A DNA stretch of 36,219 bases from Fimimonas sp963619835 (GTDB lineage: Bacteria > Bacillota > Clostridia > Christensenellales > CAG-314). Below are positions 1 through 8,490 of the stretch, piece after piece. The position numbers and the translations under genes were made by a program. The stretch covers positions 1-36,219 of the forward strand of contig CAVEYD010000012.1 of the NCBI GenBank assembly GCA_963619835.1, given 5' to 3'. The notes under the pieces are model-generated. The model had not been told where the DNA came from. It worked only from the letters and a program-made list of their open reading frames with translations, and made no database searches. Positions within the stretch are counted from its first letter, which is position 1, and each line of letters starts with the position of its first letter.

Positions 1-92
1 TGTGAAAAATTAAATGAATATAAATTATTAAAAACATTAAAGAAAGATAATAAAAAAATTGGGAAAAAATACAAAAGGTTTTGGGAGAAAAT

Positions 93-3000
93 ATGGCTAC
101 TTTTTACGATTTGATTGAACAAATTGAAAATCCGAAACTTCGTGAAAGCGTAAGAAAAGAAGTTGCTGAAATGGAAAAGCACCACAAAATTGACGTCTCG
201 GAAGATCATTTGTTGGCATTGGTAAAAGACTACTTGAATGTTTTTGTGGTACGTCCAAATGAGGATAGCGCCGATATCGTTAAACTTGAAGGATACGAAA
301 CAACCGGAATAAAAAGCAATCCGCAAGGCTTTAGCTACACGAAACTTTTGAACAAGTACATTGACGAACGTGTGTTTGAAAACGACAAAGACCGTCTTAG
401 AAACACCCTTTCGGTTGAGCAATTGATAAAAACCTTTGCTGACGGCAAAGACAACGTTGAATATAACTACAGAGTAAAAGACGAAAAAGGCGAAATGCAC
501 GAATATGCGGCAAGATATGGTCGTATTTCAAACCCAAACGAGGAATTGAAACTTGTTGTTGCCTTCCGTAACATAGATTACGTTTACGACCTTGGAGCAA
601 AAAAAGACGAAGAGGGACGTCTTTTTGCGTACAATGCTATTTCCGAGATATTCTTTTCGTTGCACCGCGTTGACGTAAAAAATAACACATACACCGCTAT
701 TAAATCGACACAAACAATAAATGCTTTTTCCGACAGCGAAACGGACAACTACGACTTAAACGCAAAACGTGTAATAAATTTGATTTCGTCCGAGTTGAGC
801 AGAAAAGATGCTCTTAAATTTGTTGACAGAAAAACTCTTGACGAACGATTAGCAGGCAAAAACCATATTTACATGGATTTTGTGTCCTACGCATCGGAAC
901 TTTGCAAATTACACTTCTTTGTAGAGGACTTGGACGAAAACGGAAAACTTAACCATGTAATTTTTGCAGTGGAAAGGGCAAACGATCAGCAAAGTCAAGC
1001 AATAATTGACGTACTTTCGCGCGACTATCAAAATATGTTTTTGATTGACCTTGACAAAGGAAGCGCACGCGTACTAAAACTTGAAGGTTTTGTAAGCAAT
1101 AAAGTAAACAACAATAAAAATGCAATTTTTGACTATGCAACAACTTGCGACGAATACATTGCCGAAAGAGTACACCCGGACGACAAAGAAGCATTTTTGA
1201 AAGAAGTGTCGCTTGACAACTTGCGGGAAAAATTTAAAAGCGGAAAAGAACTTGCTGGATCTTTCCGCGTGTTGACAAACGAGGGGGAACACCACTACCG
1301 CTATACTTTTTACAAGCTGGACGGTCAAAACTCCATTGTGGCGGGGTACCGCAACGTTGACGACATAATTGCAAAACACGAAGCCGAAAAAAGACTACAA
1401 CGCCAAAAAGAAGAAACTTACCAAAATCAAATTGACGAACAACTTCAAGTGTTGCAACTGCTTGCCAAAAACTTTAAAAACGTTTACATGGTAAACTTTG
1501 AAACAGAAACGGCAAGATTTTTGAAACTTGACGAAAATTACAAAGATATTTTGGACATTACAAACGAAGAATTTCCGTTTGACGTAGTGCGAAGCAATTG
1601 GATAAACAACATTGTTTGCGAAGATGACAGAGAAGAACTGACTAAAACTTTTGAAACGGAAAATGTTAAAAAAATGCTTGCCGAAAACGAAGCGTTTTCC
1701 GGAAACTATCGTAGCATTGTGAACGGACAAACACACTACTACCAGTACACGATGCGTGCTATTGGCAATGACGGCAAAAAAGCAGTTTTGGGATTTCAAA
1801 ATATTGACAAAATTGTTGAGGAACACTTTGAGCAAGATAGAAAAGAAAGAGAATTAAACGAAAAACGTCTGAAAGCCGAAAGAGAACATACAGAAGTGAT
1901 TTCTTCGATTTCGACAATTTACTCGACAATTTTTAGAGCATACGTAGATACTCACGAATACGATATTTTGTCAAGCGTAGACTTGATGAAAAAGACAGTT
2001 TTAATGCACGGCAACTTTGACGACGTGAAGGAAAAAATACTGACAGCATTTATGGCTCCGGAAATGAGAGCGCCAATGCGGGAATTTTTGGATCTAAACA
2101 CGATTGCAAAACGTCTTGAAAAAACGCATACCGTACTTACCGAGTACAAAGATAACGACGGAAGATGGTTCCAGGCAAGATTTGTTGTAAAACGCAGAGA
2201 CGAAAAGGGCGTTGTTAAAGAAGTGCTTTACGTTGCGAGAGAAATATCGGCAGACAAGGCAAGAGAATTGGAACATCAAGATAGACTTAGCCATGCTTTG
2301 GCGGCTGCGCAACAGGCAAGTAAGGCAAAATCGACCTTTTTGAACAGCATGTCGCACGATATTCGTACACCGATGAACGCTATAATTGGGTTTACGGCAT
2401 TGGCGCAAACACACATTGACGATAAAGCACAAGTACAAGACTATCTTGGAAAAATTAGTACGTCGAGCAACCACTTGTTGAGCTTGATAAACGACATTTT
2501 GGACATGAGTCGTATCGAAAGCGGAACGGTAAAGTTGGACGAAAGACCGTTGCACATCCCCGACCTTTTGCACGACTTGCGCGCTATGGTGCTGGGACTG
2601 GTAAACTCTAAAAACCTTAACTTGTACATTGACACTCAAGACGTAATTCACGAAGACGTGATTGCCGACAAGTTGAGACTTAACCAAATTATGCTTAACA
2701 TTGTGGGCAATGCGGTGAAGTTTACTAAACCGGGCGGAGACGTTATAATACGTCTTGTTGAAAAACCGAGCGCAAGAAAACACTACAGAAATTACGAATT
2801 TTCGGTAAAAGATACCGGCGTAGGAATGTCCAAAGAATTTGTGTCGCACGTGTTTGAGTCGTTTACTCGCGAACGTAGTTCGACGGTTAGCGGTGTGCAA
2901 GGTACAGGCCTTGGAATGGCTATTACCAAAAACATAGTGGACATGATGGGCGGTGAAATTACTGCCGAAAGCGAACTGGGGAAAGGATCGCTGTTTACCG

Positions 3001-3863
3001 TTAAGTTGAGCATGCGCCTTGCAAACGAACCGGTTAAGACAGAACCGATACCGGATCTGCTTGGGGCAAGGGCTTTGGTTGTTGACGACGACATTGACAC
3101 TTGCAGAAGCATAAGCAAGATGCTACGTGACATACAGATGCGTCCCGACTGGACGGCTTCCGGAAAAGAAGCAATTGTTCGTGCGCAAGACGCCGCCGAA
3201 ATGAAGGACGAGTACAAAGTTTACATAATTGACTACTTGATGCCCGACATGAACGGCATTGAAACGGTGCGTAGAATAAGAAAAGTAATTAGCGAAGAAG
3301 TGCCGATTATTGTACTTACGGCTTACGATTGGGCAGACTTTGAAGTTGAAGCAAGGGAAGCAGGGGTTACGGCTTTTGTTTCTAAACCGCTGTTTATGTC
3401 CGAATTAAGACAAGTGCTTACAAAAACTAACGAAAAAGAAAACACAAAAGTACAAGAAAAAGAACACTACGACTACGGCGGAAAACATGTTTTGCTTGTT
3501 GAGGACAACGAACTTAACAGAGAAATTGCAACGGCTTTGCTTGAAGAAATGAATATTATAGTTGACTGCGCTACCGACGGAACGGAAGCAGTTGACATAA
3601 TGTACAAGGCAAACGAGGACAAGTACGATTTGATACTGATGGACATCCAAATGCCTAAAATGAACGGTTATACGGCAACTCACGAAATTCGTACCTTAGC
3701 TAACAACAGAAAAGCTAACATTCCTATTGTGGCAATGACGGCAAACGCATTTGAGGAAGACAGACAAAAATCGATTGAAGCCGGCATGAACGGACACATT
3801 ACAAAACCGATAAGTTTTAAGGAAGTTGCAAAAGTGCTTGACAAAGTGTTTTTAGGTAAATAA
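93..3863 (+). CDS. Hybrid sensor histidine kinase with five PAS-like repeats and two receiver domains
   Basis: This is a cytosolic two-component phosphorelay protein of 1256 residues. The frame is open from a TTG at 81, but the ATG at 93 has a GGGAGA 4 nt upstream and is preferred. Residues 1-735 hold about five PAS-like units of about 130 residues with recurring 'LKLE', 'Y(I/D)xxRVxxxD' and a closing (F/Y)xN(I/V)D motif. The HisKA dimerisation domain follows, with phospho-acceptor His755 in SHDIRTP, then HATPase_c with an N box (NIVGNAVKF), DTGVGM and GTGLGMAI. Receiver 1 has the VDDD acidic patch, phospho-acceptor Asp1047 in IIDYLMPD, LTAYD and SKPL. Receiver 2 has VEDN, Asp1184 in LMDIQMP, MTAN and TKPI. 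Both receivers look complete. There is no transmembrane segment or signal peptide, so it should sense something intracellular. No Hpt or DNA-binding output is adjacent, so the partner is unknown. Confidence 0.93.
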   Translation: MATFYDLIEQIENPKLRESVRKEVAEMEKHHKIDVSEDHLLALVKDYLNVFVVRPNEDSADIVKLEGYETTGIKSNPQGFSYTKLLNKYIDERVFENDKDRLRNTLSVEQLIKTFADGKDNVEYNYRVKDEKGEMHEYAARYGRISNPNEELKLVVAFRNIDYVYDLGAKKDEEGRLFAYNAISEIFFSLHRVDVKNNTYTAIKSTQTINAFSDSETDNYDLNAKRVINLISSELSRKDALKFVDRKTLDERLAGKNHIYMDFVSYASELCKLHFFVEDLDENGKLNHVIFAVERANDQQSQAIIDVLSRDYQNMFLIDLDKGSARVLKLEGFVSNKVNNNKNAIFDYATTCDEYIAERVHPDDKEAFLKEVSLDNLREKFKSGKELAGSFRVLTNEGEHHYRYTFYKLDGQNSIVAGYRNVDDIIAKHEAEKRLQRQKEETYQNQIDEQLQVLQLLAKNFKNVYMVNFETETARFLKLDENYKDILDITNEEFPFDVVRSNWINNIVCEDDREELTKTFETENVKKMLAENEAFSGNYRSIVNGQTHYYQYTMRAIGNDGKKAVLGFQNIDKIVEEHFEQDRKERELNEKRLKAEREHTEVISSISTIYSTIFRAYVDTHEYDILSSVDLMKKTVLMHGNFDDVKEKILTAFMAPEMRAPMREFLDLNTIAKRLEKTHTVLTEYKDNDGRWFQARFVVKRRDEKGVVKEVLYVAREISADKARELEHQDRLSHALAAAQQASKAKSTFLNSMSHDIRTPMNAIIGFTALAQTHIDDKAQVQDYLGKISTSSNHLLSLINDILDMSRIESGTVKLDERPLHIPDLLHDLRAMVLGLVNSKNLNLYIDTQDVIHEDVIADKLRLNQIMLNIVGNAVKFTKPGGDVIIRLVEKPSARKHYRNYEFSVKDTGVGMSKEFVSHVFESFTRERSSTVSGVQGTGLGMAITKNIVDMMGGEITAESELGKGSLFTVKLSMRLANEPVKTEPIPDLLGARALVVDDDIDTCRSISKMLRDIQMRPDWTASGKEAIVRAQDAAEMKDEYKVYIIDYLMPDMNGIETVRRIRKVISEEVPIIVLTAYDWADFEVEAREAGVTAFVSKPLFMSELRQVLTKTNEKENTKVQEKEHYDYGGKHVLLVEDNELNREIATALLEEMNIIVDCATDGTEAVDIMYKANEDKYDLILMDIQMPKMNGYTATHEIRTLANNRKANIPIVAMTANAFEEDRQKSIEAGMNGHITKPISFKEVAKVLDKVFLGK

Positions 3864-3879
3864 TTGAACGAAAAAGTAA

Positions 3880-3919
3880 AAAAAGCAAACTAACTACAAC
3901 GGTTAGTTTGCTTTTTTTT
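3880..3919. terminator. Bidirectional Rho-independent terminator after the hybrid kinase
   Basis: A 12-bp perfect stem (3883-3894 with 3902-3913, arms AAGCAAACTAAC and GTTAGTTTGCTT) has a 7-nt loop and is followed by a run of eight T. The opposite strand also reads into a run of T, so it can also stop transcripts coming leftward from the DUF1846 gene. It sits just after the kinase stop codon. Confidence 0.9.
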
Positions 3920-3960
3920 GTGTTGATTTTATTGTTTTTTTTAGTTGTTTTTACTTTTGT

Positions 3961-4030
3961 TTGTGTTGATAATTTTTAATTTTTTGTGTTGATAACTTTT
4001 ATTTTTTGGGTTGATTTGTTTGGTTGATTT
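3961..4030. repeat. Intergenic 23-nt degenerate tandem repeat
   Basis: Between the kinase terminator and the DUF1846 stop codon, two well-matched units (3961-3983 and 3984-4006, each starting TTGTGTTGATAA) are followed by decayed copies built on GGTTGATTTGTTT. More T-rich, TTGAT/TTGTT-containing sequence surrounds them from about 3920 to 4080. No gene or other signal is visible here. Confidence 0.6.
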
Positions 4031-4128
4031 TACTTTTTACGTTTAGTTGTTTTTTTGTGTTTACAGTTTTTTAATTTTTGAACGATACTGCCTAAACTAA
4101 ACGTGAGTAAGGGTGAATTGCGGAAAAA

Positions 4129-5610
4129 TCAATCGAAATAAACGCGCTTGGTAGCATAGACGGCTTCGCTTGTGGCATCGATACCTAACTTGCGGAAAAT
4201 TTTGGCGTCTACGTGAGGGGGAATTACCGTAACGTGCACTTGACAACCGCGTAAGTTGGGAAGTTGCTTTAAGGCAAGCTCTGCCATGGGGTTTACCGAT
4301 GCGGAAACCGACAAGGCAATAAGCGCTTCGTCAATGTGCAACTGTGCGACAAAATCGCCTAAACTTGTTGTTTTTAACTTTTGAATAGGCTCTAAGGCAC
4401 TTGGGGAAATCAATTTGACGTCCGGCAAACTTGCTAACTTTTTGAGTGCATTAAGCATCATGGCAGAATCGCAACCGAGTAGCGGAGTGCTTTTGCCTGT
4501 GACAATGCTTCCGTCGGGCAACTCCATTGCCGCTGCGGGACAACCTTTTTGAGCGGAATATTCGCGAGCATAATTTACAACTTTGCGATCTTCGACTTTT
4601 AAGTCTAACTTGGACATGATAATGTCAAGCTTGTCCACTACCGAATTTGCGCCTGCTCCTTTACGTGCCGAAACTTTGGCATTTAGGTATCTGCGAATAA
4701 TTTCTTGCTTGCTGGCTTGACAGCACACTTCGTCGTCCGAAATGCAGTAGCCTACCATGTTTACACCCATATCTGTTGGAGAACGATACGGGGACGAACC
4801 GAGTACCTTGGTGAAAATTGCATTGAGTACGGGGAAAACTTCAACGTCACGATTGTAGTTTACGGTTGAAACTCCGTAAGCGGAAAAGTGCCAAGGATCG
4901 ATCATGTTGACGTCGTTTAAGTCGGCAGTGGCCGCTTCGTAAGCAATGTTGACAGGGTGATTTAAGGGTAAATTCCAAATGGGGAAGGTTTCGTACTTTG
5001 CGTAACCGCTTTTTATTCCGCGTTTAGCATCGTGATACATTTGCGACAAACATGTTGCCATTTTTCCGCTTCCCGGGCCGGGGGCAGTGACGACAACGAT
5101 TTTGCGAGAAGTTTCGATATATTCGTTTTTGCCAAAACCGTCTTCGGAAACAATGTGCGAAACGTTGGAAGGATAACCGTCAATGTGGTAGTGACGATAG
5201 ACTTTTAGTCCATGCCCTTCGAGTTTACGTTGGAAAGCAAGCGCCGACGTGTTGTCTTCGGAAAACTGCGATATTACAATACTGCCGACGTACAAACCAC
5301 GAGAGGAAAGAATATCGTACAAACGCAAAACGTCTTCGTCGTAAGTGATGCCGATGTCGCTTCTGAGTTTGTTTTGTGCAATATCGTTGGCATTTATTAC
5401 AATTACGATTTCAACTTCTTCTTTCATTTGAGAAAGCATTATTATTTTGCTATCCGGCTTGAACCCTGGCAAAACTCTTGACGCATGGTAGTCGTCAAAC
5501 AACTTTCCTCCAAACTCCAAATAAAGTTTGCCACCAAAATCGTGAACACGTTCGAAAATCTTTTGAGATTGTAGTTGCAAATACTTGTCGTTATCAAAAC
5601 CCTTTTTCAT
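4129..5610 (-). CDS. DUF1846 (UPF0371) family protein
   Basis: This is a 493-residue protein of the DUF1846 family, recognised from its N-terminal run (FDNDKYLQLQSQKIFERV, then LYLEFGGKLFDDYHASRVLPGF) and its length, which is normal for the family. The frame extends to a GTG at 5622, but the ATG at 5610 has GGAGG five nt upstream and is the better start. A glycine-rich stretch (VVVTAPGPGSGKMATCLSQM) resembles a nucleotide-binding loop. The family has solved structures but, as far as I know, no settled function, so none is assigned. It lies 23 nt downstream of the metallophosphoesterase gene and is probably co-transcribed with it. The stop codon is TGA. Confidence 0.9.
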   Translation of the reverse strand: MKKGFDNDKYLQLQSQKIFERVHDFGGKLYLEFGGKLFDDYHASRVLPGFKPDSKIIMLSQMKEEVEIVIVINANDIAQNKLRSDIGITYDEDVLRLYDILSSRGLYVGSIVISQFSEDNTSALAFQRKLEGHGLKVYRHYHIDGYPSNVSHIVSEDGFGKNEYIETSRKIVVVTAPGPGSGKMATCLSQMYHDAKRGIKSGYAKYETFPIWNLPLNHPVNIAYEAATADLNDVNMIDPWHFSAYGVSTVNYNRDVEVFPVLNAIFTKVLGSSPYRSPTDMGVNMVGYCISDDEVCCQASKQEIIRRYLNAKVSARKGAGANSVVDKLDIIMSKLDLKVEDRKVVNYAREYSAQKGCPAAAMELPDGSIVTGKSTPLLGCDSAMMLNALKKLASLPDVKLISPSALEPIQKLKTTSLGDFVAQLHIDEALIALSVSASVNPMAELALKQLPNLRGCQVHVTVIPPHVDAKIFRKLGIDATSEAVYATKRVYFD

Positions 5611-5633
5611 TTTTCCCTCCACGAAAAAACTAT

Positions 5634-6371
5634 CTATTTTGCCGTTCCATGCATGTGCTTGAAGTAAAAATTGTAAATTTGTTCACCGCACGGAATAGTT
5701 TCCATATCTTTTGCAAGCGCATCCATGTTGTAAGCAACGGCTATGCGACGATAACTCCAAGAAGAATTGTCGTAGTCGATGATTATACCCGTTGCAAGCG
5801 GATCGGGATGGCAACCTACACTACCGACGTCGACATAAAGACGATTGCCGATAATGTCGCAAGGCTCGTGCTTGTGTCCGAAAAACACTGCATCGCATTT
5901 GAAATTTGCGAACAATCGGTCGAAAACTTGTGCCGTTGGGTTGTGGTCGATGAGCGTGTAATTGAAGTTGCTAAGCGACTGCACATTGTAGGGATTTTCG
6001 CAAGCATAATGGACAAAACAAATTTTTTGTCCGCCACAAATACGCTCGGTGTAAAGCGGAAACTTGGCAATTGTTTCCCTGTCGGCTTGAGTAAGCGAAC
6101 CGAAAACATACTGTTTGTGCTCCGTAGGGACATGCGAAAACTGCTTTGCGATGGGATCGTTACGCAAAAAATCCATGTCGTGATTGCCGATTAGCATTGT
6201 TGTGTCGTTGCGAGCGCATAACGTGTGCAAACACTCTGCCGAGTGAGGTCCCATGTCGACAACGTCACCGGTAAAAATAATTTCATCGCATTTTTCACTG
6301 TCTAATGCTTTTAAGATTTCGTTAAGCGCATAAGAGTTGCCATGCACGTCGGATATTACACCAATTTTCAT
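5634..6371 (-). CDS. Calcineurin-like metallophosphoesterase
   Basis: This 245-residue single-domain phosphoesterase carries all the dimetal motifs: D-x-H in SDVHGN (residues 7-12), GDVVDMG, GNHD and, near the C terminus, GHKH. It resembles the YfcE/MJ0936-like Metallophos_2 group, which hydrolyses phosphodiesters or phosphomonoesters; the true substrate cannot be told. There is no signal peptide, so it is cytosolic. It is the first gene of a probable two-gene unit with DUF1846 and has a well-placed promoter about 85 nt upstream of its start, with a long inverted repeat in the 5' leader. Confidence 0.88.
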   Translation of the reverse strand: MKIGVISDVHGNSYALNEILKALDSEKCDEIIFTGDVVDMGPHSAECLHTLCARNDTTMLIGNHDMDFLRNDPIAKQFSHVPTEHKQYVFGSLTQADRETIAKFPLYTERICGGQKICFVHYACENPYNVQSLSNFNYTLIDHNPTAQVFDRLFANFKCDAVFFGHKHEPCDIIGNRLYVDVGSVGCHPDPLATGIIIDYDNSSWSYRRIAVAYNMDALAKDMETIPCGEQIYNFYFKHMHGTAK

Positions 6372-6401
6372 TTGTCAGTACCCTTGCTTTGCATAATTTT
6401 T

Positions 6402-6457
6402 TGTTGCTTGCATGTTATTTTTTTGGGGATGTGCTTAAAAAAAAATAACAAGCAACA
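6402..6457. promoter_or_regulatory. Long inverted repeat in the leader of the phosphoesterase gene
   Basis: Outer arms TGTTGCTTG (6402-6410) and CAAGCAACA (6449-6457) are perfect complements. Inner A/T arms (6415-6424 with 6437-6448) extend the stem around a 12-nt loop, with a 4-nt bulge (catg) on one side. It abuts the -10 element of the predicted minus-strand promoter, so it could be an operator or a leader hairpin. Its use is inferred only. Confidence 0.5.
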
Positions 6458-6485
6458 TTATATACTTTGTGCCGTCAAAAATCAA
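6457..6485 (-). promoter_or_regulatory. Promoter of metallophosphoesterase-DUF1846 unit
   Basis: On the minus strand, TTGATT (6480-6485) and a perfect TATAAT (6457-6462) are separated by 17 nt. Transcription would start near 6450, about 80 nt upstream of the phosphoesterase ATG. Confidence 0.65.
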
Positions 6486-6543
6486 GATGTTGAGATGGGA
6501 AAAATTTGGAAAATTATTCATTTATGTAGAGTGTATTTTTGAA

Positions 6544-6576
6544 CAAAAAAAAACGCTCGAACAATGTCGAGCGTAA
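6544..6576 (-). terminator. Terminator of the yhaO-yhaN-like unit
   Basis: The 8-bp stem ACGCTCGA/TCGAGCGT (6553-6560 with 6567-6574) has a 6-nt loop. Read on the minus strand it is followed by nine T, and it lies 13 nt past the stop codon of the YhaN-like gene. Confidence 0.88.
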
Positions 6577-6588
6577 TTTTTACAAAAA

Positions 6589-8490
6589 TTAGTTGCTTTT
6601 AGTTAATGCACCTGTGCGATTGTGACAGGTAAAGTACAAAACTTGCGTTCCGTTTGAGGCAAGACTTTGCAAAAGCTGTGTTGCACGAACAAAATTTTGC
6701 TCGTCGTAGTTGACAAATGCATCGTCAACTATTAGTAGCGGAATTGTTCCGCCAAACAACATTTGGGAAAGTGCAATGCGGAAACAAAGCAATGTGATTT
6801 CGCGCGTTCCGCGGGAAAAAGCACTTAGTGACTTTGTGAAACCGTCTTGACGAAGTTTGATGGTAAATTTGTTGTCTAAAGTTAGTTCTAAATTGCAATT
6901 TGTTACTTGTTTGATCAATTTTGTGCAACTTTCCGCAAGGGCCGGCACATAACTTTGCGACAAATTTTCCTTTGCCTTTTCAAGCAATTCTAACGTGGTT
7001 TGGGCAACGTTGTAGTTGTCCACTTCGATGTTCATTTGTTCGCACAAGTTGTTTAACCGATCTTGCATGCCGGAAACGTCGCTGTCGTTTTGCTTTAGAA
7101 TTTGGTTGTATCCACCAAACTGCTCGCTTAAACTGTTGATTTCGCGGTCAATTTCACGACAACGATTGTCTATTTTGGCAACGGCATCGTCAATTTTGGA
7201 GATTTCGGCGGAATTTTCGGTGCGAACGGCTTTTGCTAAATTTTCGACAGTGTTTTTTGCGTAACAATAGTTTGAATACTTGTTTTGAATTTCTTGCTTG
7301 AGTTGGTTAAAATCGGTTGATTGACAACCATAATGTTGAGCAATTTTGAAGTAATCGGTGATTAAATGATCCCTTTCGGTTGCTTGCAAGGTGACTACAG
7401 AATTTTGCTTGTTGCGTTTTGCGATAAACAACGACACGACAAAAACCGCTATGCCGACTGCCGACGTGATTAGTCCTGCAATTAAGTTGACTAATACGGC
7501 AAGCAAAACTCCGCCTAAAACTAACAATGCCGACAACACGTACAATAAATAAGGCTTTGTTTGAGGTGCTTTTTGCGGAACTACCTGCGGAATAGCATCT
7601 ATTTTTTGCGAAAGATCGTCAAGACTTTGCTTGTCTAAGTTAAAATTGGGATACTTTTTTACTGTGGCTGCCGCTTGATTGAAAGTCGATTGAATTTCTT
7701 TGTCGGACTGGCTTAAAGTGTAATTTGCTTTTTTTGACGTAAGAATTTGTTTTTCGGCAAGAATACTTTCCTTTTCCTTTGTTAAGATGTCCTTTTGCAA
7801 ATTGATTTCTTTAAGTTGTTGCTCTGCAAAAACTTTTCTTTCGTTTTGTTGCTTTGCTTCAATTATTTTTTGCTGTTGGACTGTAATTTCGTTTTGCAAA
7901 TTGAAGATTTTACCGCCGTTGCCACGATCGAGCTTGCGTTCCTTTTTGTACTTGATGAGACGATCCCTTACCTTGTCAAAATCTTCCGCATTGTTTTCGA
8001 CAAGGTTGGCAAGCTTTTGCTCGAGATTTTCGTTGGAAGAAATTTCAACCGACTCTTGCGGGAAAAACGTGGAACGGTCGTAGCTTTCGCAAGTAAGTCC
8101 CAAAAAATATTCGCCAACCGACATTTCTTGCAAGTCGACCGCCTTGCCTGTTGAAAGATCGGTTACAAGAAGTTCTTCGCTCCTTTTGGTGTTTCCGAAA
8201 AACCTTTCGATGCGATACGACTTTTGATTGTCCGCTTGCACTATCATTGCACCGCCAAACTTTGAATTGTCTTTGTTCCATGGCGCAAATTTTGTAATGT
8301 CGTTTTTCTTTTCGTCGCCTGTTCCCTTAAATTGATAGTCGACTCCGTAAAACATGGCTCGAATAAAACTTGCGATTGTGCTTTTGCCAAAACCGTTGGC
8401 TTGACTTAGTACGTTTACTCCGCTACCAAACGAAAGTTTTTTGTCGGCAAGTTTTCCGAAAGATTTTATTTGCAACTCTAATATTTTCAT
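6589..8490 (-). CDS. YhaN/SbcC-like AAA ATPase
   Basis: This 633-residue protein is an SMC/RecN-like ATPase of the YhaN type that pairs with a YhaO/SbcD-type nuclease, presumably in processing DNA ends or structures. Near the N terminus, NGFGKST (residues 32-38) is the Walker A loop; the usual first glycine is replaced (SQA-NGFGKST), as I recall also for related clostridial proteins. Long coiled coils follow (about 170-260), then two hydrophobic segments (about 313-355), a second coiled coil, a signature region LSAFSRGTREI and Walker B LLIVDDAF near residue 580. The central hydrophobic hairpin is typical of YhaN and suggests membrane association. Its ATG overlaps the TAA of the upstream nuclease gene by one base, indicating translational coupling. 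It is shorter than E. coli SbcC because the coiled coil is short. Confidence 0.85.
   Translation of the reverse strand: MKILELQIKSFGKLADKKLSFGSGVNVLSQANGFGKSTIASFIRAMFYGVDYQFKGTGDEKKNDITKFAPWNKDNSKFGGAMIVQADNQKSYRIERFFGNTKRSEELLVTDLSTGKAVDLQEMSVGEYFLGLTCESYDRSTFFPQESVEISSNENLEQKLANLVENNAEDFDKVRDRLIKYKKERKLDRGNGGKIFNLQNEITVQQQKIIEAKQQNERKVFAEQQLKEINLQKDILTKEKESILAEKQILTSKKANYTLSQSDKEIQSTFNQAAATVKKYPNFNLDKQSLDDLSQKIDAIPQVVPQKAPQTKPYLLYVLSALLVLGGVLLAVLVNLIAGLITSAVGIAVFVVSLFIAKRNKQNSVVTLQATERDHLITDYFKIAQHYGCQSTDFNQLKQEIQNKYSNYCYAKNTVENLAKAVRTENSAEISKIDDAVAKIDNRCREIDREINSLSEQFGGYNQILKQNDSDVSGMQDRLNNLCEQMNIEVDNYNVAQTTLELLEKAKENLSQSYVPALAESCTKLIKQVTNCNLELTLDNKFTIKLRQDGFTKSLSAFSRGTREITLLCFRIALSQMLFGGTIPLLIVDDAFVNYDEQNFVRATQLLQSLASNGTQVLYFTCHNRTGALTKSN

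Noticed and set aside
2094..2900. A 268-codon antisense frame inside the hybrid kinase, and similar ones at 1395-1835 and 10769-11275
   Set aside because: All lie opposite or over well-supported genes, have biased nonsense composition and no start signals.
4129..4131. Possible stop-codon reassignment in this AT-rich genome
   Set aside because: TGA ends the DUF1846, prmA and mtaB genes at the normal family length, and TAG ends padR, so neither codon is reassigned.
6342..6542. A 66-codon plus-strand frame across the phosphoesterase promoter
   Set aside because: It starts inside the phosphoesterase gene, runs through the inverted repeat and promoter, and has no recognisable features.
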